A DNA stretch of 58,812 bases from Armatimonadota bacterium (GTDB lineage Bacteria > Armatimonadota > Fervidibacteria > Fervidibacterales > Thermosaccharophagaceae), in contig JANXAS010000019.1 of NCBI GenBank assembly GCA_025062195.1, positions 1 to 58,812 on the forward strand. Reading direction: 5' to 3'. The notes beneath the pieces are model-generated. The model was given only the letters and a program-made list of their open reading frames with translations, searched no databases and had not been told where the DNA came from. The position numbers and the translations under genes were made by a program. Shown piece by piece: positions 45,611 through 54,841 of the stretch (within the stretch, counting starts at the first letter, position 1; each line of letters starts with the position of its first letter).

Positions 45611-48600
45611 TCAAATCTGTTTGAGCAGTTCCGTTGCTTTCAATTTGAACTCGGCAGTTTGAGCGTTCGGCGGTTGATTCTCCGTAACTGCCTGCTCCAA
45701 AAGTTTTCTTGCCCCTACCCTATCGCCTATCTTCAAAGCACACCAGCCTGCCCAGAAGAGAGCATCAGCATCATCAGTCCAATGCGGTCTGCCAACATTC
45801 AAATTCAGTGGGTAATCAGCTGCAGCCTCAAAGTGCTCCTTCGCTTTGACAAAATCACCTTTCGCCATCGCTTGATGCCCAAGTTGCATGTTTGCTTCCT
45901 TCCATATTTGTCTCAAAGCAAACTCACCCTCCCAAGGCTTAAAGTTTCCTTGAGAGAGCAATTCAATTGCTCTTGCGTAATCGCCAACTCTAACGCAAGC
46001 TTCTGCCCAACGGGCGACAACTTGCGATTTGCTACAAACCATTTCTGGTGCTCTCTCAAACAACTGCACCCGCTTTTCGTGTTGCCCTGACGCTGCAAGC
46101 ACAACATCACGCTCAAGCCACAACCGCCATTCGTAGGGCGACAAGGAGCACTGTGCATTTGACAACAGCTCAATGGCTTTGTCGTAAGCGCTTTCGGAGG
46201 CGAGCAAATCTTTTCGGACGAGACGGTGCATCAACCCGATGTTACGCCACGCTAAAACTTGCAATGTTGTTTCACTTGCCTTGCGTCCCTCGCCCCGCAC
46301 CTCGTCTGTCACCTTCCGCCAATGTGCAATTGCCTCATCCCATCGCCCAACAGATGCGAGCCAAGTGCCAAACAGGTAATGCGCCAATGCATCGTTTGGG
46401 TCAAGCGTCAACGCTGTTTGCAGTGCCTTTGCGTCCTCATGCCGATGCGGGAAGGTGAAAAGCGTTGACTTGAGGTTAATGGTTGACGGCGAAGCCTTTG
46501 GTTCGGCATCTCCCTCACGGACGATTCCCGGCTCGGTAAGAGCACTACCCTCACCTAACCCGATAGAGGAAGTCTGTGAGGGCGAACTTCTAATTGAGCC
46601 GTCTTGATTTGGATGTCCAACAGCTTTTGGCTCGGTGGAGACATCGCCCTCAATTCGGATAGAGCGGATGAGCGACATCGCTTCTGCTAATTTGCCCATC
46701 TGCCACATCGCATAAGCAGCGTGATAGAGCACCATTGGGTTGACATTGCCATCACTTTCAAGATGCCGTTTCGCGACTGCGAGCCAAACACTCACCGTTC
46801 CCCATGCACCAACTTGTTCGTAATCGCAAGCGGCATCCAACCATAACGCATCATCAACGAAAATCCGCTTCAACGCTGTTTCCGTGTCCCGTGCCTCTTG
46901 TCCCTTGTCCGGTAAAAAGTGCCTTTCGCTCCAAAGCAGCGGTTCAAGCGGGTTGACTTTCTCACATCTTTGTAACAACCGCTTTGCCAATTCAATCTCG
47001 CCCAACTTGCGAGCAGCAAATGCAGCCAGCGCTAACGCCTTGCTGTCCTGCGGATTGCGCTCCAAAGCATGAACAAAAAGTTCAAGGGCTGAGCGGTAAT
47101 CGTCCCGCCTCAAAGCGAACTCGCCAAGCAATGCCAACGCTGCTGCAGCATAGACATTGCTTCTCGTCAACGCCCACAAATAAGCAATCGGCTCGGCAGG
47201 AGCCTCGCCCTCCCTAATGCCCGTATCCCATGTCCCTCGCCTCGTGTCCCAATAACTTGCCACCGCTTTCCACCAAAGCGCATCTTCATTCTGCGGGTCA
47301 ACCTGCAATGCCTTTTGCGCCCACTCTCGCCCCTGACGGAATTCGCCCCGCTTGAGATGCCACTGAGCCAATCCACTCATCGCAGCCACGCATTGAGGGT
47401 CAAGGGCAATGGCTTTTCGGTAACATTCGGCAGCAGCATCAAGTTCGTTTCGCTCCTCATGGTCGCGCGCCTTAAGCAACCATGCCGTCGGAGTTGCCGG
47501 CTCACCCATCGGTTGCTCAGGCAAACCGATGTGCGGAGCGGATTCACCGCTGTAATCCGCAAGAACTCCCCTGTGTTCCGTGTCCCTTGTCCCGTATTCC
47601 ACAACCAGTCTGACTTGCAAAGCAGTTTGTTTGCCCTCTTGAATGACGACGGAAATAGGTTCGTTGCCTTGCAATGCCACTTCAGTAGCAACAGGTTCGC
47701 CAATGGGCAGGCTCATTTGCGTTCGTTCCAAAACTTTTCCACCTTGAGCGACCACTATGGCTGCATCTTCAATTGGCACAAGCGCAAACAACCGCAAGCG
47801 AAGTTGGTTGTCAATTCGGTCAGCATTGAGTGCCACCCTGTCGGAAGCGTGGACGACACCACCAATGCCCCAAACAGGAAACCAAGCCTCTCTCCAAGTT
47901 TCAACGGCTCTTGGCGGCATTAACCTGTGAATGCCTTGATGGACGAAACGACCGCTTTGAATTTCGCAGTATGGTTCACCCTTATCGCTGAGCAAGTTTA
48001 TCCACCAAGCGCCATGTTCCGCAGTTCCCCATGTCCACAGTTTTCGTCCATGAACCTCAAAGCGATTGGCGTAATGCAAAACGCCATAGTCAAGTTGCTC
48101 GTAGTAGCATCCGAACCAGTCGGCTCGCAAATCCTTTGCGAACAAATCCGTCGGACGCTTGTGGGCTACATAAAGGCTCAAATCGGTTCCGTCTTGAATT
48201 GGGAAGTTGGCGACACCTTGAGCACCCCACCACCAGGAGAAAACTTTCGTGCAAGGGAGCAGGAAGCGAAAATCTTCGCGAGCGGTGACCCCAACATTAG
48301 TCCAGAAGTAAATGCGATGCCAAAATGGGGTCCGGTTGAAGAGCCAGATGTGAGTGTGCAAACGCAAATCGTTTGGGTGCAAAGTTACGCTTGCCGTCCA
48401 AGCCATCCTCGTCAATCGCTCAATCCCACCAAGATGAAGAGTTGCGCTGCCATCGGGATTCTCTGTCAATTGCCAGGCAAGCGGGTCGTTTGTTGTGACT
48501 GTGTGACCAACTTGCGGGAAGTTGAACTCAAGCCCGCCTGAATACCAAGCGCCACGCAAAGCGATCAAGCCGAACTTGAGCGGTATGTTGTGATAGAAAA

Positions 48601-48859
48601 CCTCACAGTCGTTTTTCAAATCGCGCACCGAGATAATGTGTCCTCCGAAATCGGGCAGGATAGTGAGACGAAGCAATCCGTTATCAAGCACGACCGCAGT
48701 GAACTCGCGCTCAATCAACTCGTCTGTTAAATCGTCCTGCATAGTGTAAGGGTAAACTCGCCTCGTGCCTTCGCGCTGCAACGGTGGAAATGGGTCTTCA
48801 CTGTAGCGATACATTGGTAGCTTCACTTTTGTAACTTGTGTTTTCACCTCGTCACTCAT
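45611..48859 (-). CDS. DUF5107-type TPR protein carrying in-frame repeat insertions
   Basis: About 1082 residues. Residues about 30-370 match the DUF5107 type, a galactose-mutarotase/hydrolase-like beta-sandwich (LPDFGGHIISVRDLKNDCEV; WYSGGLEFNFPQVGHTV; FWHRIYFWTNVGVTAREDF). TPR repeats follow from about 470 to the end (ERNELDAAAECYRKAIALDP; LKRGEFRQGREWAQKALQVD; AIELLSQGNF). Several segments are encoded by short repeats also found in spacers: GEGEAPAEPIA near residue 552, EGDVSTEPKAV and GEGSALTEP near 740-790, and TRDTEHRG and WDTRRGTWDTG. They lie in linkers between TPRs. ATG 48859 has GGTAGGTG six bases upstream. Function: probable sugar-binding scaffold. Confidence 0.85.
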   Translation of the reverse strand: MSDEVKTQVTKVKLPMYRYSEDPFPPLQREGTRRVYPYTMQDDLTDELIEREFTAVVLDNGLLRLTILPDFGGHIISVRDLKNDCEVFYHNIPLKFGLIALRGAWYSGGLEFNFPQVGHTVTTNDPLAWQLTENPDGSATLHLGGIERLTRMAWTASVTLHPNDLRLHTHIWLFNRTPFWHRIYFWTNVGVTAREDFRFLLPCTKVFSWWWGAQGVANFPIQDGTDLSLYVAHKRPTDLFAKDLRADWFGCYYEQLDYGVLHYANRFEVHGRKLWTWGTAEHGAWWINLLSDKGEPYCEIQSGRFVHQGIHRLMPPRAVETWREAWFPVWGIGGVVHASDRVALNADRIDNQLRLRLFALVPIEDAAIVVAQGGKVLERTQMSLPIGEPVATEVALQGNEPISVVIQEGKQTALQVRLVVEYGTRDTEHRGVLADYSGESAPHIGLPEQPMGEPATPTAWLLKARDHEERNELDAAAECYRKAIALDPQCVAAMSGLAQWHLKRGEFRQGREWAQKALQVDPQNEDALWWKAVASYWDTRRGTWDTGIREGEAPAEPIAYLWALTRSNVYAAAALALLGEFALRRDDYRSALELFVHALERNPQDSKALALAAFAARKLGEIELAKRLLQRCEKVNPLEPLLWSERHFLPDKGQEARDTETALKRIFVDDALWLDAACDYEQVGAWGTVSVWLAVAKRHLESDGNVNPMVLYHAAYAMWQMGKLAEAMSLIRSIRIEGDVSTEPKAVGHPNQDGSIRSSPSQTSSIGLGEGSALTEPGIVREGDAEPKASPSTINLKSTLFTFPHRHEDAKALQTALTLDPNDALAHYLFGTWLASVGRWDEAIAHWRKVTDEVRGEGRKASETTLQVLAWRNIGLMHRLVRKDLLASESAYDKAIELLSNAQCSLSPYEWRLWLERDVVLAASGQHEKRVQLFERAPEMVCSKSQVVARWAEACVRVGDYARAIELLSQGNFKPWEGEFALRQIWKEANMQLGHQAMAKGDFVKAKEHFEAAADYPLNLNVGRPHWTDDADALFWAGWCALKIGDRVGARKLLEQAVTENQPPNAQTAEFKLKATELLKQI
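46500..46651. repeat. Three repeat-derived segments inside the DUF5107-TPR gene
   Basis: GGTTCGGCATCTCCCTCA (46500-46517), CGGCTCGGTAAGAGCACTACC (about 46530-46550) and TTGGCTCGGTGGAGACATCG (from 46627) are variants of the spacer core GGCTCGGCAGTAGCCTCGCC. They are read in frame as DAEP, SALTEP and DVSTEP linkers. Confidence 0.7.
47190..47213 (-). repeat. GEAPAEP repeat inside the DUF5107-TPR gene
   Basis: The minus-strand sequence GAGGGCGAGGCTCCTGCCGA and neighbours encode EGEAPAEP. The same core occurs in spacers near 14371 and 19047 with one or two changes, so a repeat has inserted in a coding frame. Confidence 0.85.
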
Positions 48860-48970
48860 CCCTCTCACCTACCATTTTATTCGCAGTTAAGGATAAGTTG
48901 AGCCACTGCCTTATTTAGTGTTCCTATCAGTGCATTGCAACGAACCGTGTTCGGTGCAGTGAAAATTAAA

Positions 48971-49025
48971 GCGGGAGCAGCACCCACTCAACCATTATGG
49001 CTAATATGGCTAATGCTGCTCCCGC
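48971..49025 (-). terminator. Rho-independent terminator for the exported methyltransferase gene
   Basis: GCGGGAGCAGCA (49025-49014 on the minus strand) pairs exactly with TGCTGCTCCCGC (48982-48971), 12 base pairs with a 31-base loop, followed by TTTAATTTTC. It lies 52 bases after the stop of the minus-strand gene at 49077-50198. Confidence 0.8.
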
Positions 49026-49076
49026 CTTTCAAGCAAAATTTTGTTTTGGGAAGCGACCACTCACCAACGAATAAGC

Positions 49077-50198
49077 TCAACGACGCCTCGCCGATTGTTT
49101 CACCCTTTCAGCAACCCACGCTTCCCCATTAACAGTGCCTATGAGCTTGTCTCCCCTGACCACACCATTGTATGTGCGTTTGCCGTCGCGCTCAATTGTG
49201 AATTGAACACCAGCCCCCCAAACATAGAAGTCATCAATTTGTTCACGCCCTTGATTGACAAGCATTCCAAAGTATTGTCCGTCACGCCTCTCAATCGTGA
49301 GCAAAAGTTGCTTTCCGCCCTCTGCCCATCTCCAAGTGCCCTCAACAGTTGCTGGGTCTCTCTTTGCCACCCACTTTCTAACCCCAGCTTGCCCGGATAT
49401 TGTCACAGTGCCTTCAATCGTATCGCCGTTCACTTGCCCATTGTAAGTGACCTTCACTTGTTGCCCGCCGACTTGCCTCACTGTCGTGAAGCTGAGCTGT
49501 CTTCCGACAAGCTTTGCATCTGTTTCTCTTATCTCGGTTGCAGCCTTTCCAACAAATAGCATGCCCTTTACCTTCTGGAAGACTTGAGTAAGCTCAAGTC
49601 TAAACTGTTGCTCGCCCTTTGGACCACCAGCCCAGCGCCAAGTGCCAGCCACACCAGCTGGTATGACCCAGTAATAGACTGTGTGATAATTGTCCACTGT
49701 CTCCACTTTATCGGCTTCCCAATCGCCCATATCAAAGTCGTGCGAAACAACTCTGCTACCCGGCTTGAGCTCACGGAAAAGCTTCGGACGAAGACGCAAG
49801 TTCACGCTCGGGAGCAGATAGAGTGTCACGACCGTTGCTTCCCTTATGTCGGCTTTGAACAGGTCACCTTCAATGAATAGAACTTTTTCAGTGACGCCTG
49901 CTTTCCTTGCGTTCTCGTTGCTCTCTCGGATCCGCTGCGGGTCAAGGTCAACTCCAACACCCCTCTTAGCGTTGAAGTCTCTAACTGCTGCAATGACGAT
50001 GCGCCCATCGCCACATCCAAGGTCATACACGATGTCATCCTTTCCAACATTAGCCATCTGAAGCATCTTCTTCACAACTTCAGGTGGTGTGGGAACGAAC
50101 GGAACATCCAGAGGGCGCTTTTGAGCAACTGCAATGGCAAAGAGCGAGCAAACAAAAAATAAGCCAGCAAACCACACAGCAACATGCTTACGCCACAT
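49077..50198 (-). CDS. Exported class I SAM-dependent methyltransferase-like protein with tandem C-terminal domains
   Basis: 373 residues. A signal peptide (AVWFAGLFFVCSLFAIAVA) precedes a Rossmann methyltransferase domain: DIVYDLGCGDGRIVIAAV (SAM loop, 56-72), GVGVDLDPQRI, FIEGDLFKADI and ATVVTLYLLPSVN, of the DOT1-like class. Two related beta-rich repeats follow (183-280 and 284-365), each starting GTWRWA and ending WVA-E/K-R with TYNG-x-V-x-G-D in the middle. Methylation outside the cytoplasm lacks an obvious SAM supply, so the domain may bind something else or the leader may be a membrane anchor. ATG 50198 has GGAGGTGA six bases upstream. Ends at a strong terminator. Confidence 0.85.
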   Translation of the reverse strand: MWRKHVAVWFAGLFFVCSLFAIAVAQKRPLDVPFVPTPPEVVKKMLQMANVGKDDIVYDLGCGDGRIVIAAVRDFNAKRGVGVDLDPQRIRESNENARKAGVTEKVLFIEGDLFKADIREATVVTLYLLPSVNLRLRPKLFRELKPGSRVVSHDFDMGDWEADKVETVDNYHTVYYWVIPAGVAGTWRWAGGPKGEQQFRLELTQVFQKVKGMLFVGKAATEIRETDAKLVGRQLSFTTVRQVGGQQVKVTYNGQVNGDTIEGTVTISGQAGVRKWVAKRDPATVEGTWRWAEGGKQLLLTIERRDGQYFGMLVNQGREQIDDFYVWGAGVQFTIERDGKRTYNGVVRGDKLIGTVNGEAWVAERVKQSARRR

Positions 50199-50370
50199 CT
50201 CACATCACCTCCAAGTGGAATGCAAGCGCAACGCTACACAGTCGCCATACAATGTGGCGCACTTCAAATGCTCATGCTAATTTGACGCTCTTATGAGCGA
50301 AGTTGCGCGAATGAATCCCTGCGAGAGTTAGCCGCTGACCTTAAGGCGCTTTACACCACAAACTTCGTTG
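50199..50370. other. Spacer upstream of the exported methyltransferase gene
   Basis: 172 bases before the inverted-repeat element; they hold the promoter of the minus-strand gene. No further structure recognised. Confidence 0.4.
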
Positions 50371-50540
50371 GTTAGGTTCGTAGTTAGCCACGAAGCGAGA
50401 GCGAAGCAGCATTAAATTGGTGCGATGTGTGATGTCATCATTTCACCTGCGCTTTGCCCTTCGCCACACACTCACTTTGACCGCGCTTAACTTTGCCCGT
50501 GCCTTACTACGAATCAGCAAACTTTTGAGTAAAGAGCGGG
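50371..50540. repeat. Inverted-repeat element, copy 3
   Basis: About 170 bases. Left end TTCGTAGTTAGCCACGAAGC (50377-50396), inverted right end GTGCCTTACTACGAA (50499-50513), then the box CAAACTTTTGAGTAAAGAGC (about 50518-50537). The interior TGCGATGTGTGATGTCATCA is matched by 56241-56412. No coding capacity. Confidence 0.85.
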
Positions 50541-50716
50541 CGAAGTTTATGTTAACGGGGTAACAGTGTGGGCATAGAAGGTGACGCAATACGAATGTGC
50601 GCTGCAGCTCGCCCAATTTTTCGGACACACTTCATGTGCCCATAAATCAATTCGGGATACAACATGAAGATATCGCACACAGTAAGACCGTTACCGAATA
50701 TAGCTATGTATGGTGC
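50541..50716. other. Spacer between TPR gene end and repeat
   Basis: 176 bases without gene or recognised signal. Confidence 0.35.
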
Positions 50717-52429
50717 TCACTTGCTGTGCAGCGCTTTCCATTCAGAGTAAGCATTCTGCATCAGCAGGTAAGCACGCCTTTGATGTATTGGGTCGCCAGT
50801 TTCAATGTAGAGTTTTGCTACCGCAATAGCTTGGCTGAAGAGGTCGTAACATAGAAGGCGCCTGTCATGTGAGCGCCTCATCTTCTCTGGTGGCTCAAGC
50901 TTTCGTGCCATTGCTGCGATGCGTTCCGCATCTGAGGATAGCCAAGATAGCTCCTCAAGCGCGTCCTCACGAGAGATGAGCTTTCGCCAGAAGTTACTGA
51001 GTAAGGAGTTCACCTGTTCATACACCTGTGCCCAGCGCGCATCAAGCATCTCACCGACGAGCTCATACGGCATTTGGCGCAACAGGTTCTCGTCAGGTTC
51101 GTCCCCAAGCACTCTTTTGAAGACCCCATAAGCCTCGTCAAGCTGGTTCATCTGTATGAGCAACGAAAGGCACATTGAAAGGGCTTTTAGCGGTAGCTTG
51201 TCATCCTTCGCTCTTGACAGGAAGGCGCGCAACAGCTCAACGGCGCTCCTCCTTCCGTTTGTCCTTTGCACCTCCAAAATGAACTCCGATGCTTCAATTG
51301 CCACTTCTTCATTCGGCTCAAGCTCAATGGCTCTTTGATAGTAATGCCTTGCGATGTTGCGCATCTCTATCGCGATCGTCCCATTAATCCTTCCGAGGCG
51401 TGATGAACGAAGGCGTGCAACCCGCGCAGCCAATAGAAGGTGGCGCGCATTATCTGGGGAGAGGTTAATCAACTCCTGCACAGAATGCCATGCATCCTCA
51501 ACCCTGCCGAGGCTGTATTGCAACTCCGCGAGTCTGCGCCACGCATCAACGCATTTTCGGTCTACTCTTGTTGCTCGTTCGTATTCAATCAAAGCATCGT
51601 TGAAACGCTTCATGCGCTCATAGACTTCGCCAAGCTCAACATAAAGCGATGCTATACCGGGGCTGAGCATTGCCAACTTCCTATAGAGTGCTGCTGCCTC
51701 TTCAAGTTTGCCTTCCTTGAGTAACATCCGAGCTTTGCTCAGGAGTTGAGCAAACTCGTCCTCCGTTGGTAGAGCTTTGTTTTCCTCAAGCGATGCAGTA
51801 TCAAGTGCAGCCTTGATACGGCGCACAATTGCGTTCACAAATAATTGCATAGATGGTATGCCCTCAACCTTTGGCTTAACTTTGCGCTTTGAGCGCCCTC
51901 GTTCACTCTCAAGCGCAGCCAATTCTTCCATCTTGGCTTTATCGGCATCAATGAACTCTGAGACTGTGTCTCCCGTTGGAGTTGCGATGCTCACTTCAAC
52001 AGCTGTAATGCGATTCGCCATTGATTTTACTGAGGCATTAATTTCAGCTACCCTCACCCACATCCCAACTGGCATTCCCAAGCACTTTAACAGTGTTTGG
52101 ATGTTCTTATGAGGTGATGAAACTTCCCGGTGAGTTATGCGCCCATCGCGCAATGCGAGCTGAATTCCCGGAAGCACAGGCGTAAATGAGATAAGCTCGC
52201 ATTGCAGCTTTGTCTTTGAGGCTTCGTTCAAAGCCTTCAATAAAGCTTCCTGAGCAGCTCCATCTGCAGGAGCCGTTCTCGGTTGAAGGAGCAAGATAGC
52301 AGATGAGCCAGCAGCATTAGTAAGACCTTTCAAACACAGCACTGTCAAAGTAATCATAACGAATACCTTCGCTATATCATTCAACGCTATTGTGCTGCGA
52401 ATCAGCAAAGGAATAGTGAAATTATTCAT
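50717..52429 (-). CDS. Exported TPR-repeat protein
   Basis: About 570 residues. The N-terminal helix (VFVMITLTVLCLKGLTNAAG) suggests export or anchoring. A first domain (residues 45-165) is mixed alpha-beta and unrecognised. TPR-type helices occupy 210-570 (KLEEAAALYRKLAMLSPGIA; LYVELGEVYERMKRFNDALI; LAELQYSLGRVEDAWHSVQE; ARHYYQRAIELEPNEE). Probably a periplasmic scaffold. ATG 52429 is four bases from GGTGGGC. Upstream on the same strand, 40 bases away, lies a zinc-ribbon TPR gene; the two may be co-transcribed and work together. Confidence 0.8.
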   Translation of the reverse strand: MNNFTIPLLIRSTIALNDIAKVFVMITLTVLCLKGLTNAAGSSAILLLQPRTAPADGAAQEALLKALNEASKTKLQCELISFTPVLPGIQLALRDGRITHREVSSPHKNIQTLLKCLGMPVGMWVRVAEINASVKSMANRITAVEVSIATPTGDTVSEFIDADKAKMEELAALESERGRSKRKVKPKVEGIPSMQLFVNAIVRRIKAALDTASLEENKALPTEDEFAQLLSKARMLLKEGKLEEAAALYRKLAMLSPGIASLYVELGEVYERMKRFNDALIEYERATRVDRKCVDAWRRLAELQYSLGRVEDAWHSVQELINLSPDNARHLLLAARVARLRSSRLGRINGTIAIEMRNIARHYYQRAIELEPNEEVAIEASEFILEVQRTNGRRSAVELLRAFLSRAKDDKLPLKALSMCLSLLIQMNQLDEAYGVFKRVLGDEPDENLLRQMPYELVGEMLDARWAQVYEQVNSLLSNFWRKLISREDALEELSWLSSDAERIAAMARKLEPPEKMRRSHDRRLLCYDLFSQAIAVAKLYIETGDPIHQRRAYLLMQNAYSEWKALHSK

Positions 52430-52468
52430 CAACGCCCACCTTTAAATGTCCAGCTATGCGGCAGCGTT

Positions 52469-54046
52469 TCATTGCTCGCACATCTTTAACCCCTGCTTGC
52501 ATGCCCTTATCGCTATCTCAATTTCGTTTTGATCACCAACGCCCATCTTCAGTTGCCTCTGATAGGCGTCAATTGCTCGCCTATACTCCCTCATCGCCTC
52601 TCTGAGCCTGTTGCTTTGACGATAAGCGTCTGCAAGGCTTTGCCTTAACCTGCCCTCACGGGCTATATCAGTGTTGTGCTCAAGCGCTTGTATATAAAGC
52701 GAGATTGCTGTGTTCAAGTTGCCCGCAAAGTGAGCTTCAATTGCCTTTCTCTCAAGCTCCTCAACACTGAATTCCACACTTGATGCAATTTGTGGTTGTT
52801 CTTGCGGGCGCTGTTCCGATGGGCTTGGCTTCTGCGCCACCTTAACCTTACCACCAGCGCGCACAATTATATGCCCGCTGCCGCCCTCAACCTCGCCTTG
52901 TTGCTCCTGCTGCGTAGTTGGCTGTTGAGTGAACTGCTGTATTGGCGGTTGCGTCTGTGGCGGTGTTGGTGGGCGCACGAAGTAGTTCGGTGGGTAGTAA
53001 GGCAGTGGATAAGGTTGTGTGACCACCCTCGGCGCTACGAATTGTGGTTGAGTTGGCTGAGCCAACTGAGGCGGCTGGGCTGTTTGATTGCTTGGGCGAG
53101 CTTGCTGTGGCATTCCTTGATAAGCCTGCAAGTGGCGCGGCGATGGAACTTGAGTTGGCTGCGGTTGGGTAACTGGCGGCAATACGGGTAACTGCGACGG
53201 GCGTCTCTGTGCGGACGAATCCTGTTGACCATGCGTTCTTTGCCCCTGAGTGGCTGCAGCTAACTTTGTCCTCTCTCGCTTCTGTTCCGCAGTCTCGTTT
53301 ACAAGCTTTTGTATTCGCTCATCGTTCGGCGATAAGCTCATCGCCTGATACAGCAACCTTAATGCCTCGTCGTAGTTGCCGCGCTGGCGTGCGCTTATTG
53401 CATCCGCAATCAGACGTTGCACCTTCTGTTGAGCATCTTGAGCTGTAGGCTGTTGTATGTTTGGTTGCGCAGATGTTATCACGGATGCGATATTCACATC
53501 GGGAGCACTTTCAAGCTTCGGTTTGTAAAAGGCTCTCACAATGAATATGAGCGCAATAGCAAAGGTTGTGACAGCAACAAGCGGCAGTGAGCGCGCATGC
53601 GGTGGCTCTGATGACGGCACATGCTCCAACTTAGCCTCCAGCAAGCCCAACTCCTTACGAAGGCGCTTAAGTGCGTCCTTATCGGCAGCGCTATAAGGAT
53701 TAAGCCTGAGTGCAATTTCATACTCGGCGTATGCAGCCCTCTTATCACCGACACGCTCATACAGCATCCCAAGCAGTGAGTGCGCAGGCGCATAACTTGG
53801 GTCAAGCGCAACAGCTTGCTTGCACAACGAAATGGCTTGGTTTATGTCACCCTGTTCCGATGCTTCAAAAGCCTGCTTGAATATTGAGCGTGCCTGCTCC
53901 GCTTTCTGCGGCTCCATTTTTTCTTTAGGCAAATAGAATTCGTCCGGGAGTAGTGTGACAGCACCTGGCACATCAAGCCTTGTGCCACAGTGCCTGCAGA
54001 ATTTGCTCCCTCGCGGCACAAGCCTACCACAGTTGTTACAATACAT
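52469..54046 (-). CDS. Zinc-ribbon, TPR and Pro/Gln-rich membrane protein
   Basis: 525 residues. N-terminal zinc ribbon YCNNCG ... CRHCG (Cys 3, 6, 17, 20), TPR pair (about 45-130; AISLCKQAVALDPSYAPAHS), one transmembrane helix (about 152-175; LVAVTTFAIALIFIVRAFY), a second TPR region (205-245), a Pro/Gln-rich flexible tract (about 265-390; e.g. PPVTQPQPTQVPSPRHLQAY), and a third TPR region (430-525). The cytoplasmic zinc ribbon and external TPRs suggest a sensor or assembly scaffold crossing the membrane. ATG 54046 has AAGGTGG about six bases upstream. Confidence 0.8.
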   Translation of the reverse strand: MYCNNCGRLVPRGSKFCRHCGTRLDVPGAVTLLPDEFYLPKEKMEPQKAEQARSIFKQAFEASEQGDINQAISLCKQAVALDPSYAPAHSLLGMLYERVGDKRAAYAEYEIALRLNPYSAADKDALKRLRKELGLLEAKLEHVPSSEPPHARSLPLVAVTTFAIALIFIVRAFYKPKLESAPDVNIASVITSAQPNIQQPTAQDAQQKVQRLIADAISARQRGNYDEALRLLYQAMSLSPNDERIQKLVNETAEQKRERTKLAAATQGQRTHGQQDSSAQRRPSQLPVLPPVTQPQPTQVPSPRHLQAYQGMPQQARPSNQTAQPPQLAQPTQPQFVAPRVVTQPYPLPYYPPNYFVRPPTPPQTQPPIQQFTQQPTTQQEQQGEVEGGSGHIIVRAGGKVKVAQKPSPSEQRPQEQPQIASSVEFSVEELERKAIEAHFAGNLNTAISLYIQALEHNTDIAREGRLRQSLADAYRQSNRLREAMREYRRAIDAYQRQLKMGVGDQNEIEIAIRACKQGLKMCEQ

Positions 54047-54190
54047 TTTTCGCCACCTTCTTGAATAGCCCTTGCATGGCAGTTTTGTGAAATCATTGTC
54101 ACCAAGAGTTTACCCACAACGCTTCTGAACAAAACTGTGTTGACAGCGAACGCGAAGATATAGGCGCCATTCACACCTTACACCGTTTCA

Positions 54191-54826
54191 TCATTCACCA
54201 ATGCGTATCACTTCATCTGGCGTGACTATTATGTCCACCTTCAAATCTGTCTCAAGAGCAAATGGAGCAAGGTCCTCAACAATCTGCAAAGGGTGAACAA
54301 GTGTGACTACCTTACAATGTGAACGAACCAACCCGTTGTCACGAAGCCATTTCCATTCCATATCAGTGAACCCTTTTCCGACTCCCAAACGATTGCCAAA
54401 TCTATCTACCGCAACACTTCCAGTGACGAAGATATCAATAGGTGTTTGCAGCGGCTTACCATAACGCTCAAAGCCCTTCACTGATGACGCAGCTTTGATA
54501 TGCCTATGTTCGTCAATCTCAACAACGCCGCGCATCTTTGGGAGAGCAGTGGCGAGCTTCTTGCCGCTTGCGAGAACAAGCTCGCGGACATGCAAGAGCG
54601 AGTGATCAAGTGTGCAGTAAACACATTGCGCTATCTCAAACTCCGTCAACTTGGCAAAGCGTATGGCAGCTTCTTTTGAGCCGATGAAATTTGGTATGCG
54701 CCCAAATACTGGCAGCGGGAATGTGGCTACGCCATGCAGCTCAAGCAACCACCAAACTCGTCTCCTTATACGCTCTCGCTTTTTTATCGCCCTTAAGAGC
54801 CTCGTGTTTGGTGACGGCTCAATCAC
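54191..54826 (-). CDS. 5-formyltetrahydrofolate cyclo-ligase family protein (MTHFSD-like)
   Basis: About 211 residues. The segment VATFPLPVFGRIPNFIGSKE at the N-terminus and FVTGSVAVDRFGNRLGVGKG ending in FTDMEW match the MTHFSD-like branch rather than the classical FolD-partner enzyme; the GVGKGFTDMEW loop binds ATP or folate in the family. It may make methenyl-THF from 5-formyl-THF. GTG 54826 is chosen with GGGGTG seven bases upstream; an in-frame GTG at 54841 also exists. The branch is less studied, so substrate is uncertain. Confidence 0.8.
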   Translation of the reverse strand: MIEPSPNTRLLRAIKKRERIRRRVWWLLELHGVATFPLPVFGRIPNFIGSKEAAIRFAKLTEFEIAQCVYCTLDHSLLHVRELVLASGKKLATALPKMRGVVEIDEHRHIKAASSVKGFERYGKPLQTPIDIFVTGSVAVDRFGNRLGVGKGFTDMEWKWLRDNGLVRSHCKVVTLVHPLQIVEDLAPFALETDLKVDIIVTPDEVIRIGE

Positions 54827-54841
54827 ACACCAACACCCCAC

